Origin: Glandiceps talaboti
Taxonomy: Eukaryota; Hemichordata; Enteropneusta; Spengelidae
DNA: 64,000 bases
Assembly: GCF_964340395.1 (NCBI RefSeq)
Contig: NC_135562.1
Span: 12,363,043-12,427,042, forward strand
Direction: 5' to 3'
The position numbers and the translations under genes are program-made. This document shows, piece after piece, positions 21,862-33,565 of this stretch; within the stretch, counting starts at the first letter, position 1; the number at the start of each line of letters is the position of its first letter. The notes beneath the pieces are model-generated. The model did not search any database, was not told the origin of the DNA, and saw only the letters and a list, made by a program, of their open reading frames with translations.

Positions 21862-22296
21862 ATGGAATTGATGACAACTTCCCGACTAACAATACATACT
21901 TCATTACATTCCATACAGATTTACAAACAGGTATGGAATGATAAGGAAGTATGTTCTGTAAACGGGACGGTTTGGTTGGCTCTTCCTTCATCACTTTGGC
22001 ATGTCCTATATGTCTCCAGTGATTCCAGACAAATGGATAGTGTTATCAATTTTTCCATCAACCTTCTGGCATATGTCTCCACTGATTCCAGGAAACAGAG
22101 TAATGGAATGACATGCTGGAATTATCTTCGCCATTCCGGTCTCTCTATCGCCATTGATTCATGTCAACTGACTGCTTGCTGTTTTACGAACATCTCCATC
22201 ACCATTTCCAGCCTCTCTTTTCCTCCAAGTCCGAGAGCTTCTGTTCATCTGTTCTCGGTTAATTCCCTATTTAGACATGCAGGATACGTTAATATA
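21862..22296 (+). other. Longest non-simple open frame, probably not a gene
   Basis: The ATG-initiated frame runs 159 codons to 22341, but its last 15 or so residues are microsatellite. Within it, YVSSDSRQ and YVSTDSRKQ come from a short DNA duplication (TGTCTCCAGTGATTCCAGAC and TGTCTCCACTGATTCCAGGA). No domain, signal peptide or family is recognised. Base composition is slightly more C-rich than the surroundings. I would not call it a CDS without transcript evidence. Confidence 0.15.
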
Positions 22297-22307
22297 CAAA
22301 CACACAC

Positions 22308-22340
<33 letters not shown>

Positions 22341-22343
22341 ATA
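22297..22343. repeat. (AC)n(AT)n microsatellite
   Basis: CACACACACATACATACAT runs into about 12 AT steps. Confidence 0.9.
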
Positions 22344-23017
22344 ATTAAACATCTGTGATATTCTAAAAATCGGAAAAGCATCTCAACACGAGTACCCATC
22401 CATACAGCAAATTTCAACCACTGAACCCAATGCACAATTGCTTAACACTTACCCACGAAACGAAACGTACACATTTGGACCACATCTTTAAATAGAGTGA
22501 AATGAACATTTAAATAAATCTTAATACGGGAGATAACAATTGGATACTTCAATTGCAGTTAAACAAGAAGGCAGTGAGCTGTGGATGGATGTGTAGGGCT
22601 AATGATGTCAGCCCTAATACACCCACTCACTCATGCAGCTTATACACGTCACTCCTCCATATTCCATTCGTAGATAAAGCTCAAAAAAAAAAAAGTTGAC
22701 AACACATACAACTACAGATGGTTCAATTCTCTGTATTAATTACTAATAGTCAGGTACATATTTATTACTTCTAGATAGACATCAATTAAATGTCATATAA
22801 ATGTCATTTCAGAATTTATCATGAGTATTCTGTTAATTATTACAAATGAATCCTATACAATTTTGTGGATGTATATCTGTAGAATGTTTTAATTTTATTT
22901 AGAACTACGCCGCGCCTTGGTGTTTTTAACTGATGCCTCTTTTCTACTCAAAACAGTCAAATGAAAATAAGAATTTTATGATTTATTAAGAAGAGAGAGA
23001 AAAGAATATGAAAAATA

Positions 23018-23018
<1 letters not shown>
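22344..23018. other. AT-rich sequence, no gene seen
   Basis: No feature recognised beyond a short A-run near 22683. Confidence 0.45.

Positions 23019-23106
<88 letters not shown>
23019..23106. repeat. (CT)n microsatellite, ~85 bp
   Basis: Nearly pure CT tract with a TTTCTC break at the end. Confidence 0.96.
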
Positions 23107-24612
23107 TGAAACTAAAAATACTCATAGTTTATGTTCAACAATTAGAACAGGAAAACTGCTTGTATGGTTCTTTTGAATTTTGTGGTTGGCGTTTAAACAT
23201 TGTAGATTCATTTCACATTAAATATTTAAAATCTGGTTTCCAAGAAAAGTGATATATATATTAAATATGACATACTTTTATCTTCAATTACCATCACTAT
23301 TTCTATTGTATAATAATGATGTTTTATATAAAAATTTACAAGACCCCATTTTAAAATAAAAAGATGTAAATGTGTTCATTTTAATAAAATAAAGTAAGAT
23401 AGGAAAATTCATGAATTACATTGTCATTAAGCAAATGTAATTTCAATATTATTATTTTTTAAATTTGTGTTATTTATTACGATATTGTTAATATAATTAA
23501 AGATTATTAGTAAATTTGTATAATTCAGGTAATTATTTTCAACGATATAGAACTAATAATTTTAGGAAATATTGAAATTTTATATAATATCTAAAATATT
23601 TGTCTTACAATATTTCTATTTTAACATAACACCAGATTATAATTAATAATTTTAAAAAAAATACTCTAATACTTAATGTAAAGGTAGTGACAACTTTATG
23701 AATGTTTAAGCAATTTGTTGAAATTTGATCTTTTGAAATTGATTTATGAACACAAATTCTAAATATAGAAAATTTGTTGAATTTGATAGCATGTGACCTT
23801 ATACACGTATACATCTACTATACAACTGGAGGTTCACCACGACAACAGTGACATACTCACCTCATGAATATTCATGAGTCTGTGTAATCCATTTCATTCA
23901 TGCCCGCAGACTGGTGTTGTTATTCAAATGAGGATTACTAGTTTTACCACCGGAAATATACCGATGCTTGATAATACAGCTGACGCAGTTCTGTGATGAC
24001 GACACACACTGAAAATAATGAATGGAAACATATGTAACTTAGCGTAAATATGGTCTGTGTATGTATGCGTGCGTGTGTGTGTGTGTAACCACGAGAAACA
24101 TATCACGTATTACACCAGCAAATTTATGTATAGTAACTCTGAATAGAGTACTCGTTGTTCTTATTTGTAAGTCCTTAACCCACTCACTATCAATACTCAA
24201 AGCCAATAAATTTTATTCAAAAATTTGCTCTGTTCCAACAGGTTTCCTCCTCGTTGGATTTCCTGTTTCTGACATTTCTGTTTATTTTTACAACATTAAT
24301 TTGTCAAAGGAGTATTTCATCATATAAGAAAAAATCTCCGTAATTATGAAATTAATTTGTAATTAACACATATGTCGCAAAAGTCAAGAGTTTCTCAACA
24401 AATAAAAATGTACATATAAAATGCATCACACATTTTTTTTTTAGATTAATATTTAGGTATATTTATATTTATCTTATTGTTTCACCAAATTCTTTCAATT
24501 TTAATTAAACCAAACCAGTCGTTCTATTTTTAGATGACAACAAATTTGTTATTTTACAAAATGATGGTAGTTGTATGCTGGTAATGTTCTTTATGACCCA
24601 TAACATTTATTG
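23107..24612. other. Very AT-rich sequence with one palindrome
   Basis: The only structure seen is a perfect 18-bp palindrome at 23861-23878 (CTCATGAATATTCATGAG). A GCGTGTGTGTGTGTG tract lies near 24067-24085. An 88-codon frame at 24061-24327 begins inside that tract and has no support. Confidence 0.45.
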
Positions 24613-24646
24613 GTGAATGAATGAATGAATGAATGAATGAATGAGT
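24613..24646. repeat. (GAAT)n microsatellite
   Basis: About eight GAAT steps. Confidence 0.9.
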
Positions 24647-24764
24647 ATAAAGTTTTGACTCATTGTTATGTGATATTTTTGGCAAAATTGCAAAATTGTC
24701 ATCAAAGGGTATGAATCAGAAGATAACAAATATGCTATTTTTTAGGAGTGACACGTGTAAACTA

Positions 24765-24948
24765 TATGATATTACAAATATCTAAATTATTTTGTGACAC
24801 TTTAATAATAGCACATAACATCACAAATATGCTAATTATATTGTGACACTAGCACATGACATCCCAAATATGTAAATTTCTATAACACTAATATGCATGA
24901 CATCACAAGTATTTTAATAATGATGACATCACAAATTACATCATCAGT
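24765..24948. repeat. Degenerate ~41-50-bp tandem repeat
   Basis: Units share GACATCACAAATATG, TAATTAT, TGTGACACTA and GCACAT. About five diverged copies are seen, the last two shortened to GATGACATCACAA. Confidence 0.65.
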
Positions 24949-25326
24949 ATGGAAATGATTGTGAGTGAAAATTTGCAGATATTTGATTATGATTACAGAT
25001 TCATTTAAAGAAAAAAATTCTTCAAAATGATACTTTTTATGATATACCTAGAATTGTGAGTTGGTTATGAAGTGAATAAGTTTGTGTTTTTAGGAACAGA
25101 TTGGCAAACAAAATTCACCAGTTTTTAGTTTGAGAATTTACATTACAGAAAATCAATCCCAAGAAATGCCAAGAGATGTTTACTATAAATGCCCTTGGTT
25201 GCCTCCCTTATTGGGACAATAGATGACCCCACTTTGACCTCATGAACTTTGACCCAACCTGTATAATATGTTCATGACTTTAAAAAATTTGAATTTATAT
25301 ATACATTTTAATAGAAATTTTCAATG

Positions 25327-25327
<1 letters not shown>
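24949..25327. other. AT-rich sequence, no gene seen
   Basis: ACTTTGACCTCATGAACTTT then GACCC near 25231 contains two TGACC words 15 bp apart, reminiscent of nuclear-receptor half-sites but likely chance or an old repeat. Confidence 0.4.
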
Positions 25328-25397
<70 letters not shown>

Positions 25398-25407
25398 TAT
25401 ATATATG
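25328..25407. repeat. (AT)n microsatellite
   Basis: About 32 AT steps followed by TATAAATTATATATATG. Frames of Ile/Tyr over it are artefacts. Confidence 0.96.
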
Positions 25408-26029
25408 GGGTGCAATGGGTTAATAAAAATATTGCTGAGAGTAGTATGGAAATAGGCACAAAATTGAGAAAGTGGGTGTTTTTTTACCATTACTTCTGTC
25501 TCTTATCTATATCACTTGTGTTCAAGATGTTTTGGATGAAAGGTTTTGTAAGTAAAGTGACTGTCACTTTCATCAATTTGCAGTCGACATTTTAAAGACT
25601 AATTTGCTTTTCTGTTCAGATCTTTTCTTCCTATTGTATTCTTAGACTATTATTATATTCAAGTACTGAATCATGTCCTTTTTTGCTTTGTGTGCATTCT
25701 TTTGAATTTTCACCTTTTCGTTCATTTTAAATTTGTAAACTCATTCATTTATGCGTGCTTTGGTGTACAATACATGTAGTCGGACTCTCCGGCCATTTTT
25801 GTACTCGTCTACAGATCTTCATTTTCAGTGGCACAATCACTTATTCTGTCTCATTTACATTAAAACTCAGTATGCAGACATCAACACAATCAATGTGGAT
25901 AACTTTATCCTCAAGGAATTAATCTCGTGAATAGAAACATCGGTCAGACAGAAATAGAGAATTCTACATTTGTTGATATTTATTTAAATGACATCACTTT
26001 TTGACCAAAAATTCTACAACGATGCATAT
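25408..26029. other. AT-rich sequence, no gene seen
   Basis: No feature recognised. Confidence 0.45.
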
Positions 26030-26420
26030 ATTAGGTATACTTCTATGTTTCTAGTCTAAAAATAATCTGAAATATGCAAATAAGTTATGGATTGGCAATA
26101 ATTTCTGTTTCTGAAAGTTGACACTTTTAAAATTAAATTTTAACATCAACTCATCAATAAGACAAACTTCTATTTTACTAGTCTAAAATGGGTCTAAAAT
26201 ATACGAATAAATTATGGAGTAACTGCAATTTCTGATTGTATAATTTTGGCAGGAAATAATCTGATTTTAAACGTTAGCACTTCTAAACCAAAATTTTGAT
26301 TGAACTGATGATATGCCAGTGTAAGGGATCTTCCTAATCAAAAGTGAATTTGAAATAAATGGTATGTCACTGACTGATAGCAATTTCCAATCGAACAATT
26401 TGATAGGAAATTGCTATTTA
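26030..26420. repeat. Degenerate ~130-bp tandem repeat, ~3 copies
   Basis: Recurring words in order: ACTTCTAT(G)TTT(C/A)CTAGTCTAAAA, TCTAAAATAT, GAATAAATTATGGAGTAAC against CAAATAAGTTATGGATTGGC, then AATTTCTG. The third copy (26340-26420) is weak. Confidence 0.5.
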
Positions 26421-27217
26421 ATACACCAAAATTGAGATATTGGTTCTTTAATAATTATTTTCCTTTTTTGCAAAATACAGTTGATGTTCCAAAATCGAGT
26501 TTTGAACATAATGTTTGCAGAAAATTGCCTGTTTTTCAATGAATTAGTAATTTATCCTGTTTGAGGCAGACATTCATAATACTCTTAATTAGAAACAAAA
26601 AAAGTAATAGTTTCACTTTTACAGGATTTTGATTTGAAGGAAACCGTAGTTATTCTTTAATTCTTTCAAATTTTATAAAAAATCTGAGTTTTTAAATATG
26701 CATTTGCACTGGATTTATGTAATTTTGACAGAAAAAAGGACATTGGGGGAAAAGCGCAAAATAAGTTGATAGAACTGAAGTTTGTATATAGTACACAGAA
26801 AGTCAAGTTGAAAGGTATCATTTCACTGAAAGTTATATATTAAATATTATAGATTACAAAAATGAAAAGAATGAAGAGAAAGGTAGTTTATAAGTTAAAT
26901 GCAATATATTGGATCACTTACCTGATCAATTCCGACTATGTAAACCCTTCTACACCACTTTGCAGTCACAGGTGTTTTGGTAGATATGATATCCAAATCC
27001 CTCTATGTATTGGATAATGACATATGCCTGCAGTGGTGGTGGTTCAAAGTTCTGCCTGTACTCTTGAAATGACATGTTGCGTTGTCGTGTGTTGTATTGC
27101 GTTGGTGTGTCGGTGTACGTTTACAACATACCAATCACCATAACAAAGTACATATGGATATCAGCACTGTACTTATATCTGAATGAGAAAAAAAAACAGA
27201 ATTTATAAGTGAAAAGT
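26421..27217. other. AT-rich sequence, no gene seen
   Basis: Imperfect GTTGTGTTG-type wording near 27070-27115 only. Confidence 0.45.
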
Positions 27218-27310
27218 TAGCATCGAGAGTCTTGTGTTACAGCTACAGCTCCAAGGTTTGAGTCTCTAGTTCTCACAATAGTGCCGTCTTGTCTGTACAT
27301 GTGGCACCAT
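27218..27310 (+). repeat. Possible degraded tRNA-derived SINE head
   Basis: TTAGCATCGAGAG (A-box-like) is followed about 35 bp later by AAGGTTTGAGTCTC (B-box-like; consensus GGTTCRANTCC). This is the spacing of a tRNA-type Pol III promoter. The intervening GTGTTACAGCTACAGCTCC has an anticodon-arm-like position. The acceptor stem cannot be formed, so it is not a tRNA gene. No second copy was found in the window. Confidence 0.35.
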
Positions 27311-27787
27311 AAGGATTTAACATAGGGTCATTCTTTGCTCCAGACCAACTTTTTTTTCTACACGTACCTCCGCCTGACAACTGCTCTTATCAACAAATTT
27401 TAACCCCTAATCGAAAATGTCGCTTTCAGAACAGTGTAAATTTATCAACACATTTCTTGCATAACAGGTGAAAAAATATGAACACTTTTGAACTAATTTG
27501 ACAGGTGTACATAGACTTTACTAGGCAAATATGAGGTCAGGAAATATGAAAATTTAGAATGAGTTGATAATATAAATTATTATACATGTATCAGCTGTTC
27601 TGACAGACGTGATAAATCTGTCACCAAGTAATAGTTATGTCAACGTGTCAAACTTAAACGAGAAAACACAGTCATTCAGATATTCATGTTAACATGTCCG
27701 TTCAACGTATGAGTAATGTAAAAGAGAATTTAGTAACTAGGTGTTCAGACCAGATCCAGAAGAGAGCTAGCTGATTCTGAATGTTTT
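27311..27787. other. AT-rich sequence, no gene seen
   Basis: No feature recognised. Confidence 0.45.
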
Positions 27788-27962
27788 GTGTGCCATTGAT
27801 GTAAATTAAAAGGATGACAAAATAAGTGAGTGTGACAAATTCACAGCTGTATGACAAAATCAGGACAGTACGGAGCAGAAGCCCGAAAGAAAATGAGCTA
27901 AGTTTGGTGTGCCATTGACGTAAATTTAAGGATGATGAAATAAGTGAGGCTGACAAACACAT
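27788..27962. repeat. ~118-bp tandem duplication
   Basis: GTGTGCCATTGATGTAAATT then AAGGATGACAAAATAAGTGA at 27788 recurs as GTGTGCCATTGACGTAAATT then AAGGATGATGAAATAAGTGA at about 27906. The 86-codon minus-strand frame at 27702-27962 spans both copies and is probably not coding. Confidence 0.75.
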
Positions 27963-28865
27963 TTAGTACAGTACCATATACGTACATACGTACGTACATA
28001 ATGGGAATCTGAACTCAGACGTAATCAAACTGACTAGCATCTTAATGTCTAACTACGTCATAGATCACCGGAACAATGAATGGACCCAGAATGACTAATT
28101 ATCCATCAGCAATAGACTCTACTACTAACGTTTTTTTTTCCCCTCCAAGTACAAACACACTCAATTAAAATACTATTTCTGTGTTGTCAAATTTATAATG
28201 ACGAAGAGGGGAGGCAACCACATTCTTTCCCATACTGAAACAGTTTCTATGGTGATCAGAAATGATGCAACACCGTCTGTTTTTATCACAGTAAAGCACA
28301 TGACAATAATTGGCTCAACAGAAGCTTTATATTGAAGCTTTCTTTCACCTTACTGAGTATAATTCTTAAAATGCCGGTGTCTCTCACAGAATCAAAATTG
28401 TATTGACTTCACACCGTTTGAAACTAGAATTTGCAGTGGATTGAAAATCTGAAGAAAAAACAACACGCCTAAGAAGGAAGCAGTCCAATCAAAGTATCAA
28501 TATTTTGTACTATCTAGATGTAAATTATTCAAAGGCAGCGAATGAAACTGTCTAAAATATCCAGTTCACTATCATTATAAAATAGATCTCATTTATTGCA
28601 CAATTCTTTGCCCATCTGTGAAACTGTTAACTCTATTCCCTCATCAATAGTATGGTATTGCATTCGTGTATCACTCACTGACAAGACAGGAAATTTACGT
28701 TTAAAAATTAATGATTGAATCTGAAGGAGAAAATACTAACATTACCCTTTTGCGAAACAGAAACATTGTTTCCCATTCCCGCAGAAATTAATCATACTTT
28801 GCAAGAACTTATTAGTATTGACTCAGGAATATATTATATATATATTCAGTTGTTTAAGTTATTTG
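27963..28865. other. AT-rich sequence, no gene seen
   Basis: A short CGTACATACGTACGTACATA tract at about 27980-27999. Nothing else recognised. Confidence 0.45.
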
Positions 28866-29016
<151 letters not shown>

Positions 29017-29312
29017 AGTGCTATTAATAGTTGCTAAATCTAAAACCGGTTATTTTTTTTTAGTTACAGATGTGATTATCTCTAACTGAGATAGTAAATA
29101 CTCAGCAAACATATTTTTTCAAATTTGACACTCCTGACCAAATGATTTTTTTAACTTTTAAAAGCCAATATTCTGACCTTAAACTATATGGAAAAAAAAT
29201 TGGAGACAGTTGTTGCTTTATCAATAGAGTGAATTGTAAAATTGAAAAAAAAAAGCGTCTCAAATACAAAAATCTAGTGATACTTGGAGAAATGCTGTGA
29301 TAACGATATAAA
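29017..29312. other. AT-rich sequence
   Basis: No feature recognised. Confidence 0.4.
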
Positions 29313-29634
29313 TTGATATATTATAGATAAATTGATGACAGTTATAAATGATACAAGCAAGCTAACGTCCATTATTAGTCTATTAAGCGCCGTACAGCAG
29401 AATGCAATGGAGAAAATTCTAGAGCACTTACTTACACTGTTATGGCAGGAGCAAAATGAAACCATTCCAGGTGGAGCAATCAAAACCCGATAAGCAATTG
29501 ATGAAGTGGCATCCCTTCTGAGATTGGCTTTAAAAAATGAAGAGATTTGGGTTGCTCATCTTTCTACGGAGGCTGTAATTCGTGTAACTGATGTTGGTCA
29601 AGTAGCACTCACCCAGCCCATCCTATGCAGCTAG
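29313..29634 (+). pseudogene. Coding-like fragment with one internal stop, unrecognised
   Basis: From ATG at 29335 one frame stays open to a TAA at 29491, then continues to a TAG at 29632. The first part reads like a helical protein segment (LLSAVQQNAMEKILEHLLTL, then WQEQNE). The second reads AIDEVASLLRLALKNEEIWV. Codon and residue make-up differ from the Ile/Phe/Leu/Ser chance frames elsewhere. No family is recognised. It could be an exon relic, a transposon ORF piece, or chance. Antisense frames here are its shadow. Upstream a TGA closes the frame at about 29310, beside TATTATAG, a possible splice acceptor. Confidence 0.3.
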
Positions 29635-30479
29635 CCGTGATGTGAATTGCTATCAATCTGCAAGATAAGTTTTCAAAGAGCGTAAGTCACATTTGTCTTG
29701 TATGATATGCCACCCTAGTACAGTCCTCCTGTGACTGGCTGGCTGGCTTATTCCATTCCACACCTCCCTCAGACTACAACCTCTGCAAACCAATTGTTTA
29801 CCCAGTCTGTAGCTTAATGATTCTAGCAAGGGAGACTTATTAGATGTATTTACAATATATATGCACTAGTCGTTCACTTGTCTAACACATCAAGCATCTA
29901 CAACATAAACGTGACTTGTGTCACTGTCTGTACTAAAAGATGAATTACCCTATGGCATGGTCAGGGTCAGAGGTCACACTCTAATTCATTTATTACGATG
30001 CAGAAACAGTTGTCCCATCCATATTCTTGAATTAGTCTTAAAAGAATTTTAAAAATCGTAGAATCGAAATTCATTTTTCAATGAAAATCACACGTTACTG
30101 TACAAAATTCAGGATTTGTTGTGCACAAATTTGATTTTTCATGTTTTAGTATGGCCACAGGCAGCATTTTTATTGATCATTTGAGGAAAATTTAATAAAC
30201 TAATGAAGTTAGTCTTTACTTCATAATTTCACTGACGGAGTATACTCCTTTACTTTGTCTATAATCATTATACTATTAATTGATTTGCCGTATCATTTCA
30301 TTTAAAAAGTAATTTATCATTTCGAATTCGTAACAAGTCACTGCTGTCATGGATGTACAGTGTATTAGGAAGCCTATACATCCATGCTGCAATGAACAGT
30401 CATGTAAAAAAAAAATGCTATGCAAAGGTTTCAGAACTAGAAATATATTCTTAAATGCATTCATCAGGTTGGTAAAACA
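29635..30479. other. AT-rich sequence, no gene seen
   Basis: GAGCGTAAGTC near 29678 fits a splice donor, but no open exon ends there. Confidence 0.4.
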
Positions 30480-30669
30480 TAGTGATAATATGTTCTTGTA
30501 TCACAACATGGGTTCTTATTACTTATGGGTAACATTTCAACTGTTCAGGTCGCCTAGCGGTAAAGTGAGCAAACAGACAGTTTGAAAAAGCCTGTCAACC
30601 TGAACAGGCGAAACGTTACTTGTAAGTAATAAGCACCCTTGGCTGTGATACAAGAACTTATCATTACTA
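30480..30669. mobile_element. Palindromic element family F3, complete copy
   Basis: Arms 30480-30550 and 30598-30669 (about 71 bp) form an imperfect inverted repeat: GTTCTTGTATCACAAC, GTTCTTATTACTTA and ACTGTTCAGGT at the left, ACCTGAACAG, TAAGTAATAAG and GTGATACAAGAAC at the right. The 47-bp centre holds CGCCTAGCGGTAAAGTGAG and AACAGACAGTTTGAAAAAG. The right half recurs at 40164-40271. A MITE-like foldback of unknown superfamily; no target duplication seen. Confidence 0.8.
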
Positions 30670-31105
30670 TGAATACGTTACTATGTCTAAAATTTCCTAA
30701 AATCAATACATTTATTACAAAACTATAGACAAATTAGCATTACACGTTCAAAAACTAAAAACTTATATGCAATTTTCATGTATTAGGTTTGTTTGTGAAC
30801 TAGTGAGGAAGGGAGGCATTCAGTTATGTCACATTCAAACAAAACACATATATTTACAAAACACAAAAGAAAAATATCATGTTAGTCCCAGCAAAACCCA
30901 GCTTAAAAAGTAACAAAAACTTGGACTATTTTTTCTATCCTATTTGTCAATATAAATACTAAATAGTGCTAATTTTGCCACAAAACATCAACTATCTTTT
31001 CTTTTACCTATTATTAAATCATTCACATAATGAATTTACCCCAAAACATTTATATTATTATTCATTATGATTTAGACTATCTTTATTTCTTTTTCCTTGA
31101 TTCAT
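30670..31105. other. AT-rich sequence, no gene seen
   Basis: No feature recognised. Confidence 0.45.
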
Positions 31106-31390
31106 TTGTTTATTTGTTCATTCATTCATTCATTCTATCATCCATTCTATCACATGCATTCATTTTTTTGTTCGTTCGTTGTTTGTTCGTTTGTTCATTC
31201 ATTCATTCATTTATTCTATCATTCATTCATTCAATCATTCATTCTATGACATACTGATTTTACCCAAAAAAAATTATTCAATTAGACAAATATATCTTTA
31301 TTTCTTTTATATTCATTCATGCATTCATTCATTGTCAATCACATGGTAATATTACCCCCCCCCCACACACACACGCACACACACACACAA
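31106..31390. repeat. Imperfect (ATTC)n, then C-run and (AC)n
   Basis: ATTC/GTTC tetranucleotide steps from about 31110 to 31250 and again near 31312-31332, then a C-run with an (AC)n tract at about 31356-31389. The Phe/Ile/His/Ser frame at 31030-31257 is an artefact. Confidence 0.88.
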
Positions 31391-31770
31391 ATGACGATTT
31401 ATTTTCCATATTTTTATAATTTCTATCTCTTCTGTAATAATTATTAAAAAAGAATATTTATATGTTTATATATCAAGTGTACTACTTGAGGTCCATATTA
31501 ATATACAATAGTGTTCACTATCATGTAATTAATATTCAGGGAAAGTATAGGGTTTTAATGATCTATACATACACTTGTGTTGAAATGATTGAGATGAAGT
31601 CTGTAAGATTTTAATAATTTATGCATGCACTAGTGTTGGCTTAGATAGCTGTAAATATACTACCAATACTACTACCAGAATGCTAATGGTCAAAGGGACA
31701 GAGAAAAGAGGTAGCTAAAAGAGATTGTGTTTTCAATGAAGGAGAGATTCTGTTTTTAACGAAGGCTGGT
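31391..31770. other. AT-rich sequence, no gene seen
   Basis: GATTTTAATAATTTATGCAT near 31608 partly repeats GGTTTTAATGATCTATACAT near 31551, with CACTTGTGTTG / CACTAGTGTTG following each: a small diverged duplication. Confidence 0.45.
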
Positions 31771-32100
31771 AGAGGTGAAACGTTGCGCATACATATATAT
31801 TTCCGATGAAAACAATGGTCAAATTCTCACAAGACAGAACACATTTTTTTTCACTGGAGATGGTAAAGGTGCACATTTCTCACATAAGCTAGCTATTGTC
31901 AAAACGCAAGGCACAGTACAATTTTTTTCACTGGTGCTGGCAAAGGTGAAATTTTTTAGGAACATTTTCCTGACAAAAAATTATAGTCAAATCCTGCATT
32001 GTTGCAAACCAAAGCACGTTTTTTCACTGATATTGGTATTGCAAATGTTTCGTACATAAATTACTAGTCTAAGTATAATCAAATGCTGCATTCTTTCAAA
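31771..32100. repeat. Degenerate ~90-105-bp tandem repeat, ~3 copies
   Basis: Each unit has TTTTTTTCACTGG(A/T)G(A/C)TGG, then (T/C)AAAGGTG, then a TAGTCAAAT(C/G)CTGCATT-like end. The 94-codon frame at 31775-32059 arises from it. Confidence 0.5.
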
Positions 32101-32689
32101 GTAAAGGATACTAAACAGATTCAGTAGTACACAACAATTTGCCATTGCTAGCATGTCTAGTGGAAGTACTTATTACGTTGTAGTGTAATTTAGATCAGAC
32201 TTAGAAAGTGTACTGCACAAACTTTAGTCTACAAGAACCAGTCACAAACCGAAAATTTGCAGATTTTATAGAGAAATGTCAACATTTATACTCATATGCA
32301 TATGATTAGTATCGGATTGAGTACCCTTTCTGTTACCATGGTTATCGAAATCCAAGCAAGAACACTAAATGTTGTGAATATCATGCCTATATAGTATGTA
32401 TCATTCTGGATATCATTGTATCAAGTAGTGTTTGTGCATTTGATTGTCAATGTCTGTACAATTTATTGCCTAACACAGTTAAGTCATTTATCCTGATTGC
32501 CCTGTTGTACAAGTGAGCAGTGACTCATGTACCTGTATTACTTGGACTGAAGGAGTGCTCGTGACTCGATCTTCCCACTCAAATAAAGTATATGTTGCGG
32601 AATAATAGGATAATCTCGAAAATTCCAAGATATGTAGGGTGGTTTATAAAATGAATGCACTGCACTGTTTAGAGATAACTTTGTAAAGA
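32101..32689. other. AT-rich sequence, no gene seen
   Basis: No feature recognised. Confidence 0.45.
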
Positions 32690-33055
32690 GATGGTATTAA
32701 TCATACCATGCACATGCCAAGGTATTGTTTGTGAACAGAAAATATGGATTATATAGCCAGGTTGGTCTACGTCACGACAATCCATGTCAACGTCACTGGT
32801 TTTGCGGTGCTCAAAATTTGAGTCCAAACGTTCAACATCAGCAATATTTTTCCAGATTTTTTCATAAAATATGCTTGAGGAGGTATAATTATAATATTCC
32901 ACAATATTTTTCTTTATTCAGCTGGAAAAATACTCATGACTTAAGGGTTTGTCAACACTCATCTAGTGACTCGTAGTGACAAGGCCCCTTAAGTCAGTGA
33001 TTCATATTTTCATTAGATGGATGAAGAAAAATATTGGAGAATAATATCTAAAAAT
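32690..33055 (-). mobile_element. Foldback element family F1, copy C (reverse)
   Basis: Tail on the left (CATACCATGC, AATATGGATTATATAGCCAG, GTCACGACAATCCATGTCAA, CACTGGTTTTGCGGTGCTCA), palindromic core on the right (32896-33048: ATTCAGCTGGAAAAATACTC, ACTCGTAGTGACAAGGCCCC, then ATATTGGAGAATAAT). Orientation is opposite to copies A and B. An 83-codon plus-strand frame at 32725-32976 lies in the tail and arm and partly matches the antisense frame of copy B; see copy B for why this is not taken as coding. Confidence 0.8.
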
Positions 33056-33227
33056 CAAATTTATATTATAATTTATCAGAAATAAATAACTAATTATCAA
33101 AACAAATTATAATTTAAAGGCCAATGATAGATTAGAATTATTTGGATGGAAAAAAACCCACCAGTTTTCTGGTAGATAGAAAGAAAAGTAAAAGTAGTCA
33201 TCCTATCCATTCGTTATGGCTCTACTG
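33056..33227. other. AT-rich spacer between two elements
   Basis: No feature recognised. Confidence 0.4.
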
Positions 33228-33565
33228 ATTAGGCCAAAAAAGTTGTTTGGTGCCGGTTACCTGACCACCACCTAGTTTTTCACTGCCAATCCTAAACTTA
33301 TTTTTACATATTCCAGAAAAAAAAATCGTGAAAATTGTGAAGTCTCGCGAGAAATAGTGGCTGCAGACACTGACATCGGCTTAAAAAGACAATATAAAAA
33401 TGTTCTTCCAATCTGTCATGGTTGTACATCTGATGGGAAGAAACCAATAACATAGAGAAAACAATGGAAAACTTAACTACCTGAACTAGACACTCACATG
33501 AAAAATTGAGCATAATCGGAACAACACAAATTTCATTAGGCTGATAATAAGCATGTGAAAACCTG
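33228..33565 (+). mobile_element. TIR element family M1, most complete copy
   Basis: The left end ATTAGGCCAAAAAAGTTGTT then TGGTGCCGGTTACC is an imperfect inverted repeat of the right end GCATAATCGGAACAACACAA then ATTTCATTAGGCTG. Between them lie CTAGTTTTTCACTGCC, GAAAATTGTGAAGTCTC and, in the right half, ACATCTGATGGGAAGAAA and CTGAACTAGACACTCACATG. Two partial copies exist at 8765-8945 (reverse) and 44088-44290. Length about 340 bp with no coding capacity: a MITE. No clear target duplication. Confidence 0.75.

Noticed and set aside
21862-22341. 159-codon open frame, the longest in the window
   Set aside because: The C-terminus is microsatellite, it contains a small DNA duplication, no domain is recognised, and a frame this long is not remarkable in 64 kb. 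Kept only as a low-confidence note.
25225-25256. Nuclear-receptor response element
   Set aside because: Two TGACC words 15 bp apart do not fit a standard DR spacing, and there is no gene context.
27218-27310. Functional tRNA gene
   Set aside because: A and B boxes are only approximate, and the acceptor and T stems cannot be formed. No canonical tRNA was found anywhere in the window.
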